DNA of 64,000 nucleotides from Haladaptatus pallidirubidus (GTDB taxonomy: Archaea > Halobacteriota > Halobacteria > Halobacteriales > Haladaptataceae), in NCBI RefSeq assembly GCF_020700235.1, contig NZ_CP085301.1:930001-994000 (forward strand). The letters run 5' to 3'. The notes beneath the pieces were generated by a model, which searched no databases, had not been told where the DNA came from, and saw only the letters and a program-made list of their open reading frames with translations. The position numbers were made by a program, and so were the translations under genes. Shown here piece after piece: positions 54,908 to 64,000 of this stretch (position 1 is the first letter of the stretch; the number at the start of each line of letters is the position of its first letter).

Positions 54908-55375
54908 CTAATCGAATCGTCCCGTTTCCGCCCCGCAGTCGAGGCAGTATGTTACGAGTTCCTCCCCGCCGTCGGCCATTTCGAGCGTGTTCGCGGTTCG
55001 CTCGCCGCACTCATCGCAGTTCCGTCGCATTTCGTCCAATTCGGAGTCCCGCGGTGCGCCGAGCGCCAGTGCAATCACGCGTTCGTCACCCTCGTTCACC
55101 CCGCGCTGGAACTCGCCGGGCGCAAATCGAACGATTTCACCCGCTCCAACGACCACGTCTCCGGTTTCCGTCTCGAACGTTACCGAACCGGACTGGATGT
55201 AGAACACTTCCTCCTGCCCGACGTGAGCGTGATAGCCGAAGGCGAAACTGTCGCCCGGCGCGAGTTCGTAGTAGTTGATTGCCATATCGTTCGTTCCGAG
55301 GTCGTCGGAAAGCCCTCGCCGAACGTTCGCTGCGCTCATTCGGGAATCCACGTCCTCGATGGTAACTTTCTCCAT
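54908..55375 (-). CDS. Cupin domain protein with C-terminal zinc ribbon (copy 2)
   Basis: A 155-residue paralogue of copy 1, with the same start (MEKVTIEDVDSRMSAANV), cupin core HAHVGQEEVFYIQSGS, and tail cysteine pairs CDEC and CLDC. The copies are the same length. I use ATG 55375, seven codons after an earlier one, to keep the shared N-terminus. It is the first gene of a probable minus-strand run of copy 2, copy 1 and protoglobin. Confidence 0.82.
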   Translation of the reverse strand: MEKVTIEDVDSRMSAANVRRGLSDDLGTNDMAINYYELAPGDSFAFGYHAHVGQEEVFYIQSGSVTFETETGDVVVGAGEIVRFAPGEFQRGVNEGDERVIALALGAPRDSELDEMRRNCDECGERTANTLEMADGGEELVTYCLDCGAETGRFD

Positions 55376-55529
55376 GCGAGTCTCTCTGCAGGCCATGGAA
55401 TAAAACCACTCGTCGTAATCTGGTGATATTTAAAACCTCGGTCGAGCGAAAAACGAGAACCCTAGTTTCGGGCGCTCTTTCGCAGGTTTTTAGCCTAGCC
55501 TAAAAATCAAGAGCGTGGAGAACATTTAA

Positions 55530-55907
<378 letters not shown>

Positions 55908-56011
55908 GAACCGGTAGCAACAATCGCGTTTTTAGTTATCCAAGGGATATTTATATCCCGCCTCCAATGGAGTGATATGAACTCCCATAGCGCCCTCCAG
56001 CGCCGCACGAG

Positions 56012-56398
56012 GTGGAAGACGTGAGTCCGGCGACGAAGCGAAAATCGGACGACGTTCTCGACCTGGAACTCGACGACGAAGCTTCAATCCCCTTCGAACC
56101 CGAGGGCGTCCTCGGAACCGAACACGACGGAGACGTGCTTACGGTTTACACCGTCACCGGCGGAGGCGCATCGCTCGTCCTTACGGAGGAGTCGTTCGCC
56201 CGCAGTTCCCGCACGCTTCAGGAAGACGCCCTGTCCGCAATACTTCGAACCGGTCTTTCCTATCTCTTTCGCGACGGCGTCGAAACGGTTCGCGTTCGCT
56301 CGGATGCCGATTCGATTACCCGTGCGCTCGACGGTTTCGACGATGCGCCGGCCTATCGCTACGAAGACGTGCTGTTCACCGCACGGCTCGAAGCATAA
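56012..56398 (+). CDS. Conserved hypothetical acidic protein
   Basis: A 128-residue soluble acidic protein starting with GTG (MEDVSPATKRKSDDVLDLEL); a GTG three codons later is also possible. The ordered part has beta strands (GDVLTVYTVTGGGASLVLT) and an alpha helix (QEDALSAILRTGLSYLF). No catalytic residues are evident. Convergent with the zinc-finger gene ending at 56414. Confidence 0.65.
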   Translation: MEDVSPATKRKSDDVLDLELDDEASIPFEPEGVLGTEHDGDVLTVYTVTGGGASLVLTEESFARSSRTLQEDALSAILRTGLSYLFRDGVETVRVRSDADSITRALDGFDDAPAYRYEDVLFTARLEA

Positions 56399-56413
56399 TC
56401 TATCTGGCCGCTG

Positions 56414-56578
56414 TTACTCCGACTTCTCGGCGTCCAATTCACGTTGCAGAGATTCCAGTGCGTCGGACTCCGCAAGGCTCTCGAATCGCTCGCGAAAGTG
56501 GGTGTCGCAGAGGCCGACCTGCACGCCGCCCATCTTCGGTGCGAACGTTGCCTTCCGGTCGCAGTAGTGACACCGCAT
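56414..56578 (-). CDS. Small DUF6757-like zinc-finger protein
   Basis: A 54-residue protein: MRCHYCDRKATFAPKMGG, then VGLCDTHFRERFESLAESDALE. The CxxC and CxxH pairs make a treble-clef or zinc-ribbon-like site. The layout is that of the small haloarchaeal DUF6757 proteins. The start ATG at 56578 is chosen over one seven codons upstream because it places the first Cys at residue 3, as in relatives. Confidence 0.72.
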   Translation of the reverse strand: MRCHYCDRKATFAPKMGGVQVGLCDTHFRERFESLAESDALESLQRELDAEKSE

Positions 56579-56616
56579 ACTAACCGGTAGGGTCTCCACC
56601 GAATTGAAACCTGCGT

Positions 56617-57405
56617 TCAGAGCGTCACCGCACTCCGGAAATGCCGATACTCCTCTTTCGACAATCCAGCCTCCCCGAGCACGTCCTCGTGGGCGTCACT
56701 TCCGCCGGTCGGAACGAGGTTGTTGTCGGCGATTGCGCGTTCGATTGGCCGGGTGTCCACCTCGCGTCCGTAAGGATAGTATCGCTCCACCGCGTCAAGT
56801 TCGCTCGTCAAGGCGAGCGCAGACGTGGGGTCAGAGTACCGGAATGGATGAGCCAGTCCCACCAAACCGCTCGATTCCGAGAGCAGGGAGACCGCATCCT
56901 CGAAACTCGGTATGTCGCGAGCGACGTAACAGGGTTCGTCCGTGCCGATAACCTCGGCGAACGCGCTGTTAAAGTCGTGTTCCGTGTCGGGATTGGCGTC
57001 GATCGCCCGCGCGATGTGCGGCCGACCCAACCCTTCGCGCGATTCCAAATCGAGGTCGATGTCGAGGTGGTCTTCCACGCAGTCGATGATGGCTTGTCCG
57101 CGTTCTACCCTGTCCTCTTGCAGGCGCTCCAGTTCGGCGATGAGTTCTGGCGTCGGATAGACACCGTAGCCGAGCAGATCAATGTGCTGGCCGTCGGGCG
57201 CTTCGACCCGGAGTTCGATACCGTGAACGATGGTCACGCCCTCGACGTTCGTTACGGGCGTCGGCAGGTCGGGATGGAGTCGGTCGTGGTCGGTGATTGC
57301 GACGACAGATACATCTGCAGACCGCGCGACTGCGGGAACCTCCGAGAGTTCCATCGACCCGTCCGAGTTGGTCGTGTGAACGTGGAGATCCGCGAAAACA
57401 CTCAT
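56617..57405 (-). CDS. PHP domain phosphoesterase
   Basis: A 262-residue metal-dependent phosphoesterase of the PHP family. The N-terminal metal motifs are DLHVHTTNSDG and ITDHDRL. Further ligands are in GIELRVEA, VGLAHPFRY and TGGSDAHEDVLG. Such proteins act on small phosphate esters or 3'-phosphoadenosine derivatives. The ATG at 57405 gives MSVFADLHVHTTNSDGS, the expected start. Confidence 0.88.
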   Translation of the reverse strand: MSVFADLHVHTTNSDGSMELSEVPAVARSADVSVVAITDHDRLHPDLPTPVTNVEGVTIVHGIELRVEAPDGQHIDLLGYGVYPTPELIAELERLQEDRVERGQAIIDCVEDHLDIDLDLESREGLGRPHIARAIDANPDTEHDFNSAFAEVIGTDEPCYVARDIPSFEDAVSLLSESSGLVGLAHPFRYSDPTSALALTSELDAVERYYPYGREVDTRPIERAIADNNLVPTGGSDAHEDVLGEAGLSKEEYRHFRSAVTL

Positions 57406-57510
57406 ACGTTCGTTCGGTAACGACGGAGCAAGGCGGTTTCGATGTCCCAATCGGTAGACGATAATACCGATTAAACACCTTATATCCGTAATGATTGTTT
57501 GGCAACAACC

Positions 57511-57516
57511 TTTATA
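57511..57516 (+). promoter_or_regulatory. TATA box of the 57544 gene
   Basis: TTTATA centred about 30 bases before the ATG at 57544, the usual haloarchaeal spacing for a leaderless transcript. Confidence 0.5.
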
Positions 57517-57543
57517 ATGAACTTTGGTGTAGAAAATTCCACG

Positions 57544-57828
57544 ATGTCGCTCAAACAGGCAAATCAGTTGCTCGATTCGTACCAGTATCCGGTTAGCACG
57601 GAGCAACTCATCGCCGCCCACGGTGACTACGTTATCGACCTCCCGAACGGCACCGAAACGCTCGAAGAAGTGCTTCGCCGCGCCGGGGACGAGACGTACG
57701 ATTCGCCGCACCAAGCCCGCGATGCGATGTACGGCGCCGTTAGCAGCAAAGCAATCGGACGGAAACATTACAGCGACCGCGACCCGACGACGATGGGAAC
57801 GAACGGACCGAATCAACTCTCGTTCTGA
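57544..57828 (+). CDS. DUF5789-like small protein
   Basis: A 94-residue soluble protein, MSLKQANQLLDSYQYPVSTEQ, ending RKHYSDRDPTTMGTNGPNQLSF. The LPNGTETLEEVLRRAG segment and the RKHYSDRDP tail are typical of the small haloarchaeal DUF5789 family. The start is supported by the TATA box. Function unknown. Confidence 0.8.
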   Translation: MSLKQANQLLDSYQYPVSTEQLIAAHGDYVIDLPNGTETLEEVLRRAGDETYDSPHQARDAMYGAVSSKAIGRKHYSDRDPTTMGTNGPNQLSF

Positions 57829-57943
57829 GCGCACCGCCGCAGCGCGACACGCTATTTTCGAGGTATTTCTCAACTACAAGGAGACAGCACGAGCTAAAAA
57901 CGATGCGCCGAAATTATAGTTCGTTATCTGAGATCTACAGCAA

Positions 57944-58141
57944 ATGGTTTCCGGCGCAGTTGACCTCGCGGTGACTGGCGGACAGATACTACTGATGACC
58001 CTGCTTAGCCACCGCCTGCTGACACGCCTCGTCCTTCATCGAAAGTGGCCGAATCCACACGTTCGCATTCTCGCCGTCACCATCGGAAGCGTCCTTTCGG
58101 GAGTAACTCTCGGTCTCGGTATTCTGAGTGGAATCCAGTAG
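57944..58141 (+). CDS. Small two-helix membrane protein
   Basis: A 65-residue protein (MVSGAVDLAVTGGQILLMTLL) with two hydrophobic segments (about 8-25 and 42-60) separated by a short basic loop (RLVLHRKWPNPH). Convergent with the DUF5784-like gene at 58160. Family unknown. Confidence 0.6.
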   Translation: MVSGAVDLAVTGGQILLMTLLSHRLLTRLVLHRKWPNPHVRILAVTIGSVLSGVTLGLGILSGIQ

Positions 58142-58159
58142 CCGCTTCTTTCGTACACC

Positions 58160-59194
58160 TCACCCCGTTTGCCACCGAATCGCGCCGTCGAGATGCAGTG
58201 GCGGCGACCCCTTTTGGTAGCCTTCGACGTGACCGTCTGGCCGGGCGCGGAAAACGACGGCAGGGCGATGCCGAACGTCGGGTTGTTCGCCGATGATGGC
58301 GGACCACTCGTCGTCGCGGAAACCGGAGCAGTCCACGAACAGCACCGCGCCGCCACCGTGTTCGTTCAACTGCCCGCTCGTTTTCGTCTCCGCCGTCTCC
58401 CGGAGGGCCGCGACGGGCGTACTCGCCGCTCGCTGTGTCGGCGGTTGCGGGCGCGTGACTTCCACGAGCGGCGACTGTCCGTGTTCGTGTCCGGAGTTAC
58501 CGTGTTTCGGTTCGGCGCGGAAGTCGAGGGAGTGTCCTGTCGTCACTTCGATTTCGGGGACGACATCGTACCCCGCGTCGGTTAGCAGTTTGGCGACGGT
58601 GAACTCGCTCATCGTCGCACTCATCCGGTTTTTATCGAAATACTGGCTGGTGCCGAGTTTCGAGGCCATCGTGTACCGGTAGTCGTCCAGGGCACCGGTT
58701 CGGAGGAACCGTTCGTAAAACGAGAGTGCCTCGTCCCGCGTCGCATCCGGAAATCCGACGGCGTACTTGCGGAAAAAGGCCCGCGACGTTTCCCGTCCGT
58801 CCTTCGAAAAGAACACGGGGAGGAAAAACCACGAGATGTAGTCGTACTTCGCCAGCCAGGGCGATTCGACGGTGAGGTCGGCGAGCAGTTCACGCTGGCC
58901 CCAGCGGGCAATTCGATACGGAATCTCGTCGAAGGTGTACTTCGACGTGCGCCAGAGCGCCGGCGGCGTCTCCGTGTTGCCGAGCCAGTACGCAGTGTCG
59001 TCGTTCCACGCGAACAGCGCCATATCGCCGTTGTTCATCTCGAATCTGCGCGCCTCGAAGCCGTTCGGTGCGGCGTAGTGCGGTGTCAGCGAACGTGCGC
59101 CGAGGTTCGAATCGAGGTGAGAATACAACTCCTCGATGATGCGGTCGTCGTCCCACCGCTCCTGAGAGCGGCGAAAGCGGAGCGGGCTTGCCAC
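58160..59194 (-). CDS. DUF5784-like protein
   Basis: A 344-residue cytoplasmic protein beginning with GTG (MASPLRFRRSQERWDDDRI). Features include TAYWLGNTETPPALWRTSKY and the conserved N-terminal RFRRS...W...LY pattern of haloarchaeal DUF5784. An in-frame extension upstream to 59308 is basic and unlike the family, so I exclude it. Function unknown. Confidence 0.72.
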   Translation of the reverse strand: MASPLRFRRSQERWDDDRIIEELYSHLDSNLGARSLTPHYAAPNGFEARRFEMNNGDMALFAWNDDTAYWLGNTETPPALWRTSKYTFDEIPYRIARWGQRELLADLTVESPWLAKYDYISWFFLPVFFSKDGRETSRAFFRKYAVGFPDATRDEALSFYERFLRTGALDDYRYTMASKLGTSQYFDKNRMSATMSEFTVAKLLTDAGYDVVPEIEVTTGHSLDFRAEPKHGNSGHEHGQSPLVEVTRPQPPTQRAASTPVAALRETAETKTSGQLNEHGGGAVLFVDCSGFRDDEWSAIIGEQPDVRHRPAVVFRARPDGHVEGYQKGSPPLHLDGAIRWQTG

Positions 59195-59410
59195 GCGAGA
59201 CTGTAGTAACCGGGAGTGTTTACGTGTTATGCACATCGATACGCTTCTCGTTTCGCTGGGGACATCTCTGGCTTCCCGATGCGCCGCTTTCTCCCCCTCA
59301 CGGTACATTTTGCCGCCTCCTCTCCGTCTGACGATTTTCCAGCTTGGGTAAACGATGTGATTATCCGTTACATTAATTACTGGCTAACGCTTAGCATGAG
59401 TGTGGTTGTC

Positions 59411-59584
59411 ATGTCAATGGGTGCCTATGACGAAGAAGAACACGAGCGCCGTGAGCGTAAAAACAGTACCGTAGACACGGATTTCGACGATGTACGTTCC
59501 GACTATCACGGGACTGTTGAGTACGATTCCGGCGACTCGGCGGAGGATTTGCTGAAGCAGTTCGAGAAGATAAAATCGCAGTAG
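59411..59584 (+). CDS. DUF5786-like small protein
   Basis: A 57-residue acidic protein: MSMGAYDEEEHERRERKNST followed by DTDFDDVRSDYHGTVEYDSGD and ending LKQFEKIKSQ. The pattern is that of the small haloarchaeal DUF5786 family. The ATG at 59411 lies after several in-frame alternatives and is the best match. Function unknown. Confidence 0.8.
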   Translation: MSMGAYDEEEHERRERKNSTVDTDFDDVRSDYHGTVEYDSGDSAEDLLKQFEKIKSQ

Positions 59585-59604
59585 TGTGGTCTTTTCCGCG
59601 ATGT

Positions 59605-60507
59605 TCACCAGCCGGAAGTGGGCGGTGCGCCGCGTTCGTCCTCGACTCGCGTGGCTACCGACGGGTCTGACTCCTCGTTTTTCGCCATCGCTTCCCATTC
59701 GATAATCGAGCGTCCAACCCACGAATCAGTCTCTCGAACCTCGTCCAATACGGTTTCGTAGGTTTCGCGGTTCGTTCCGGTCGTTCCGGGTCGCCCCGCG
59801 ACGGCGGCGGCGACGAATCGGGCGCGGTCGCCGTCGGTCAGCTCGTCCGCGAGCAGTCGCCTGACGACCCCCGCTAACTCTTCGGGGTCGGGATAGACGA
59901 AGATTTTCTGTCCGATCGCCTGCGGGCCGAGTAGGAGTCCGGAAAGCTCGTCCGGCGGTTCGTCGTCCAGCAGTCGCTCGCCGCCGAATGCGTTCTCGAC
60001 TCGCTCACATTCGGTTCGTTGACCGAGTTTAAGATTGTGACCCGGATACTCGGCACACTCTTGCGGATACACGTCCTCGTCGTGAATCCGACACTGGAGC
60101 GTTTGCGGGTCGAGAAACGCACACGTCGGAAGCCACGAGGGGTCGGCTTCGAACGGGGCAACCAGCTTCGGCGGTTTTCGGATTCCCACGAAAAAGACGG
60201 GTTTCCCGTCGATGGCGGCGAGTTCGACGCCATCGACTTTCGCGCTCGATTTGACTTTTTCGCTCGATCCAGCCGTGTCACTTGATTCGGTTTCCGCGTC
60301 CGATTCGTCCTTCCAGAGTCGCGGCGTCAGGGCGTCCGCGAGTCCGACGTCGAGAAAGCAGGCTACGTCTTCGCGCGTTAGCGGAACGAGATTATAAGTG
60401 TCGTCAAGCGGTTCCCGCGGCCCACGACGCTCGTGGTCGGAGGCGGTCGGTGCGATGGCACGCCAGTCAACACAGCATCCGGCACAGCCTTCGCAGTTCA
60501 CATCCAT
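59605..60507 (-). CDS. YkgJ-type cysteine cluster protein
   Basis: A 300-residue protein with the N-terminal cluster NCEGCAGCCVDWRAIAP and a second set further in (CAFLDPQTLQCRIHDEDVYPQEC broken here: CAFLDPQTLQCRIHDE ... CAEYPGH), characteristic of the CxxCxxCC YkgJ family, which probably binds Zn or Fe-S. A central acidic, serine-rich insertion (residues 70-90) is halophile-like. Function unknown. Confidence 0.82.
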   Translation of the reverse strand: MDVNCEGCAGCCVDWRAIAPTASDHERRGPREPLDDTYNLVPLTREDVACFLDVGLADALTPRLWKDESDAETESSDTAGSSEKVKSSAKVDGVELAAIDGKPVFFVGIRKPPKLVAPFEADPSWLPTCAFLDPQTLQCRIHDEDVYPQECAEYPGHNLKLGQRTECERVENAFGGERLLDDEPPDELSGLLLGPQAIGQKIFVYPDPEELAGVVRRLLADELTDGDRARFVAAAVAGRPGTTGTNRETYETVLDEVRETDSWVGRSIIEWEAMAKNEESDPSVATRVEDERGAPPTSGW

Positions 60508-60579
60508 GCCAATTATTCACGTCACTGGCACGCATAAATCGTGAGGTAGTATTACGGTTTGTCCGCGCTAACGATACGT

Positions 60580-60912
60580 ATGAACGAAAAGGACGACGGC
60601 GGGCATGGAACTGACGACGTACGCGACGATACGTCCGAGAACGACGACGTGCGCGTTTGGTTGGTCGAGCGAACGTACTCGGACGACGAGCAGAACCTCA
60701 TCATCCTCGTGTATGCGACATCCGACGGAAGACGGTATTTTAGAAAGGAACGCGCGTTACCGAGCTTCACCGGTTCCGCCCGACAGACGTTCGCTGGTCT
60801 CGACGTCTCACCCGACCAGTTAGGAACGGTTGCGGACGAGGAAACACGGGAGCGATACGCGACGGAAGCCGATCGAATCGCGAGCGAACACGACCCGTCC
60901 GACCCAATATAA
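60580..60912 (+). CDS. Small acidic haloarchaeal protein (paralogue of the gene at 334)
   Basis: A 110-residue soluble protein with an acidic N-terminus (MNEKDDGGHGTDDVRDDTS) and the core VRVWLVERTYSDDEQNLIIL VYATSDG, the same as in the gene at 334..588. It is longer by an N-terminal tail and two small insertions. Start ATG 60580 is preferred over an earlier one seven codons upstream. Function unknown. Confidence 0.72.
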   Translation: MNEKDDGGHGTDDVRDDTSENDDVRVWLVERTYSDDEQNLIILVYATSDGRRYFRKERALPSFTGSARQTFAGLDVSPDQLGTVADEETRERYATEADRIASEHDPSDPI

Positions 60913-61001
60913 TTATTTACCCTCATCCAGTTTTAATTGTATTTTACACTATATAGAAATATGTATTAGAGGGGATAAAATACTATAATGAAATGCGATA
61001 A

Positions 61002-61007
61002 TTTATA
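61002..61007 (+). promoter_or_regulatory. TATA box of the exported nuclease gene
   Basis: TTTATA centred 28 bases before the ATG at 61033, supporting a leaderless transcript and that start. Confidence 0.55.
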
Positions 61008-61032
61008 CTGCGTCAGGTTCCGTTCTCTGGTG

Positions 61033-63453
61033 ATGCGACGACGAACATTCCTGTCCGCGCTCGCAACAGCCACAGCGTCAGCACCGATTTCGGCAACGCT
61101 CAGCTCCGAGGTTCGGGCTACCTCGGGTCAGATTTCGCCCGTGGAATGCTATTCGACGAGCAGTTTCACGAACGCAAGCGGCGCCGAACTGACCGACAGT
61201 TCGGTCATCACCGTCTGGGCGGAAGACAGCGCCACCAACAACGACGGGGACGGAAACGGTGACGCCACACTCTACAACAGCGGAACGTCGATTCCGGTCG
61301 TCACCGCCGAATCGAACGTCGTCGCTTTCGGTTCGACGCTCGTCGAGGACAGCACCAACTGGCAACGAGGCAACGAGGAGTTCGTCCTGAACACGTGGGA
61401 CGACGAACTCGGCGGTTCGGGAACTGTCCTCTGGGACAACGGCCACGGCCAGTACTACTCCCTCGGAAAGTTCTCGAACTTCGAGAGCTACGCCGAAGAG
61501 AACGGCTACACGGTTACCGGAACGAGCGACCTCGCGGGCGACCTCGGTTCCGCCGACGCAGTCGTCATCACCTCGCCGACGCAGTCGTTCACCACCAATG
61601 AGCTTCGCGACCTCGACGACTTCATCGCGGCCGGTGGTTCCGTCTTCCTCCACGGTCAGTCCGACTACAGCGACTACGACGAGACGGCCAACATGAACGA
61701 CATCGCGAGCTACCTCGGGCTCTCCTTCCGATTTAACGACGACGAGGTTCTCGATACGACGAACAACGGCGGCGCGGATTACGCGCCGCTCACCGAGGAG
61801 TTCAACACGTCGTTCGACTACTTCGCCGACCGTACCGGACTCGGTCTCGACAAGGACGAGACGTACACCGTCGATGTCACCGAGGTCACCGACGGCGATA
61901 CCGCCACGGTAGCGTTCTCGGACGGTTCCACCGAGAGCATCCGTATCCTCGGTATCGACACGCCCGAGAAACCCGCGAGTAGTTCGGCCGAGCGCGTACA
62001 GGAGTGGGAAGGAATCGAATCGCTCGACTACCTCGGTACGTGGGGCGACAACGCGACAGCCTACGCCCAGGACGAATTGGACGGCAAAACGGTTGACCTC
62101 TCCTTCGATTCGGAAGAACCCGTGCGCGACGCCTTCGGTCGCGTCCTCGGCTACATCCACTACGACGCTGACGGCGACGGAACTCGCGACGACTTCTACA
62201 ACCGCAACGCGGTTCGAGACGGCTTCGCCCGCGTTTACGGTTCCGGCTTCGGCTACCACGACGACTTCTGGGCCGCGGAGGACGCCGCGCGCGCTTCCGG
62301 CACCAATGTCTGGGGCGAAAGCGACCCCGAAAACACCACGGAAATCCGCAACCGCGCGGTAGACGGTCTGTTCTTCCCGACGACCGCGAGCGTCATGACT
62401 TCCACGGGCGGGGTCGCGGACTCCCGCGTTCCCGTGTATGCCGAGAGCACGGCGACCCAGAACGGCGGCTACGCCTACAGCGACGACATCCCGCTCGCGG
62501 CGGTTGACGAGTCTGTGAACGTCGCCATGCTCGGAAGCCCCCTCATCGACGAGGGCTACGAGAGCGACGAAGGCTTCGACGTCGATACCTCCGGCTACGA
62601 GAACTTCGTCTTCCTGACGAACCTCATCGACTACCTCTCCGATACGACGGGCGACGTGCTCATCGACGGCGGCCACGGTCAGTTCGACGCCGGCTACGCC
62701 CTGTCGAACGACGACGCCGCCTACTACCAGCGATTCCTCGAAGGCGTCGGCATCTCGTTCGAGCAGTCGAACAGCCTCGATACGTTCGACCTCTCCACCT
62801 GGCGAGCAATCGTCGTCACGACGCCCGTCTCGGCGTTCACGCAGTCCGAAATCGACGCCCTCAGCTCGTTCGCGGCGGACGGCGGCGCGGTTATCCTCAT
62901 CGGCGCTGGCACGGCCCCGTCGAGCGCTCGAACGAACCTGAACGACCTCGCGTCCGGACTCGGTTCCGACCTGCGACTCAACGACGACCAAGTGACGGAC
63001 GGTTCGAACAACATCAACGGCGATTCGGCGATTCCGACGACCGCGGTTTTCGACACCTCGTTCCCGCTGTTCGAGGCCTACGACGGTTCGCTCGGAGACG
63101 GTGATGGCGACGACGGAAGCGGCGACCTCACCGTCGCCGAGATTCACGAGGACGCGGCGGGCAGCGACACGGACAACCTGAACGACGAATACGTCGTCTT
63201 CGAGAACGCCGGGAGCGGTGACCTCGACCTGACCGGGTGGTACGTGCAGGACGAAGTCGAGAAAACCTACACCTTCCCGAACGGTTTCACCCTCGGTTCG
63301 GGCGAACAGGTGACGCTCCACACCGGCACCGGAACCGACACCCAGACCGATCTCTACTGGGGGAAGACCGGCACCGCCGTCTGGAACAACGGCGGCGATA
63401 CGGTGTTCGTATACGACGACGGCGACAACCTGCACACCAGCAAGTCGTACTGA
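61033..63453 (+). CDS. Tat-exported multi-domain nuclease (SNase between duplicated DUF4350-like domains, lamin-tail end)
   Basis: An 806-residue exported protein. The Tat signal MRRRTFLSALATATASAP is followed by a duplicated layout. Domain A (about 58-262) and domain B (about 463-678) each contain a GHGQ loop (137-140 and 548-551), a TTPVSAFTQSEID- or SPTQSFTTNELRD-like helix, and a repeated NDDEV/NDDQV strand. Between them sits a staphylococcal-nuclease domain (about 280-430) with the catalytic residues present (R304, D309, E312, R370). The C-terminus (700-806) is a lamin-tail domain. It probably degrades extracellular nucleic acid, but whether it binds cell surfaces or bacterial prey is unknown. 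Confidence 0.87.
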   Translation: MRRRTFLSALATATASAPISATLSSEVRATSGQISPVECYSTSSFTNASGAELTDSSVITVWAEDSATNNDGDGNGDATLYNSGTSIPVVTAESNVVAFGSTLVEDSTNWQRGNEEFVLNTWDDELGGSGTVLWDNGHGQYYSLGKFSNFESYAEENGYTVTGTSDLAGDLGSADAVVITSPTQSFTTNELRDLDDFIAAGGSVFLHGQSDYSDYDETANMNDIASYLGLSFRFNDDEVLDTTNNGGADYAPLTEEFNTSFDYFADRTGLGLDKDETYTVDVTEVTDGDTATVAFSDGSTESIRILGIDTPEKPASSSAERVQEWEGIESLDYLGTWGDNATAYAQDELDGKTVDLSFDSEEPVRDAFGRVLGYIHYDADGDGTRDDFYNRNAVRDGFARVYGSGFGYHDDFWAAEDAARASGTNVWGESDPENTTEIRNRAVDGLFFPTTASVMTSTGGVADSRVPVYAESTATQNGGYAYSDDIPLAAVDESVNVAMLGSPLIDEGYESDEGFDVDTSGYENFVFLTNLIDYLSDTTGDVLIDGGHGQFDAGYALSNDDAAYYQRFLEGVGISFEQSNSLDTFDLSTWRAIVVTTPVSAFTQSEIDALSSFAADGGAVILIGAGTAPSSARTNLNDLASGLGSDLRLNDDQVTDGSNNINGDSAIPTTAVFDTSFPLFEAYDGSLGDGDGDDGSGDLTVAEIHEDAAGSDTDNLNDEYVVFENAGSGDLDLTGWYVQDEVEKTYTFPNGFTLGSGEQVTLHTGTGTDTQTDLYWGKTGTAVWNNGGDTVFVYDDGDNLHTSKSY

Positions 63454-64000
63454 AGCGAATAACCGGGGGAGTAGCCGTTTCGTTTTTATTTCGTACCTTC
63501 TTTCTGTAGGAGTACTTTGGTCGGTAGCGCGCTAGGGGAACGGTGAAAAACCGAGCAGTACGCGATTTAAGTTGGCGTCGGTTCGTCGATAGCAACTGCC
63601 GACTCCACTGAAATCGCCACCGCACGCGCCAGGGTGGTTTGTCCCTATTCCGGAATCCGAGTCACTCTACATGGCGCTCGAAGCGACCGTCAGGTCGCCC
63701 GCGCGAGGTCGTCGTGAACGAAGTGAGCGACGACGGGGCGAACGAGAGCAGGGAGGAACTTGTTCCTTTCCGTGGGAGCAGGCGTCTTCCGGTAGACGAC
63801 CGAAGAGAGTCGGTTGGGCGAGGGATGTGGGCGGGTGCGGTGGCGGTATTTGTCGTGCCTACCTCGCACCACTTCAAAATTCGAGTACTGGCAGGAGAAT
63901 CGCTCCTCGTCACAATTCTGCGTCGTTTGCAGTACTTAGCTTCGTCCCAGGACTCACTTTGAACACCTGGAAGTGATTTGCTTCGTCCTCTCGTTGCCGA
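63454..64000. other. Terminal non-coding region with GC-rich hairpins
   Basis: A T5 tract (63483-63487) follows the nuclease gene. GTCGTC (63706-63711) pairs with GACGAC (63727-63732) in a GC-rich stem that is a common haloarchaeal intergenic motif. A minus-strand frame stays open from the right edge to about 63662 but looks like noise (basic, no homology I recognise). No tRNA or complete gene is seen. Confidence 0.4.

Noticed and set aside
61078..63435. A 785-codon frame on the minus strand opposite the exported nuclease gene
   Set aside because: It mirrors the nuclease coding region in GC-biased codons. The plus strand has a Tat signal, intact catalytic residues and a TATA box at the right distance.
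63662..64000. Open minus-strand frame entering from the right edge
   Set aside because: Open for over 110 codons but serine/arginine/threonine-rich without a domain; too weak to call as a gene end.

Overview
The window is a chromosomal segment of an extremely halophilic archaeon (class Halobacteria). The evidence is the acidic proteome, moderately high GC with few stops in antisense frames, many leaderless genes with a TTTATA- or TTTAAG-like box about 28 bases upstream of the start, Tat signal peptides, and several small protein families known mainly from haloarchaea. A Haladaptatus-like genus is plausible, but I cannot prove it from sequence alone. I see no rRNA, tRNA, CRISPR array or insertion sequence.

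Layout. 0-5 kb: an ABC transporter pair and an NAD-dependent DNA ligase. 5-15 kb: small proteins, an M29 aminopeptidase, threonine aldolase, a membrane-anchored HTH protein, a phosphodiesterase, a CDF metal transporter, an XPD/DinG-type Fe-S helicase, a 2H phosphoesterase and a lipoprotein. 15.1-24.4 kb: a complete arginine locus (argG, argH, lysW, argX, argC, argB, argD, argE, argF) that uses the LysW carrier-protein route. Most of its genes overlap by 1-8 bases, and it is preceded by a leaderless 31-codon ORF with three consecutive Arg codons and an embedded hairpin. 24.4-32 kb: a CapA-like phosphatase, a secreted peptidoglycan amidase-like protein, threonine synthase, a short GlpA-like dehydrogenase, an MFS transporter and serA. 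32-39 kb: an SPFH protein with a membrane partner, serB, Hsp20, an HtrA-like protease, and metX-metY. 39-49.5 kb: small membrane proteins, a DUF3267-type protease, a TMEM175-type channel, a PLP aminotransferase, an AIM24 protein, a hydrolase/ligase pair that has lost catalytic residues, and an acyl-CoA dehydrogenase. 49.5-64 kb: a phosphotransferase, MOSC protein, lipoprotein, protoglobin, twin cupin/zinc-ribbon proteins, ferredoxin, PHP phosphoesterase, several small haloarchaeal DUF proteins, and a large Tat-exported nuclease.

Together the region is strong in amino-acid metabolism: arginine (argG-argF), serine (serA, serB), threonine (thrC, threonine aldolase) and sulfur-containing amino acids (metX, metY). 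Between these lie stress and surface genes. Four loci look broken: a two-part membrane gene at 39.1 kb, a membrane gene at 46.0 kb, an alpha/beta hydrolase with an internal deletion at 47.7 kb, and an aldo/keto reductase with a frameshift at 52.6 kb.

The observations I consider most worth following are the putative arginine leader peptide upstream of argG, the exported amidase (archaea lack murein), the duplicated-domain SNase exoprotein, and the adjacent hydrolase/acyl-CoA-ligase homologues that have both lost catalytic residues.
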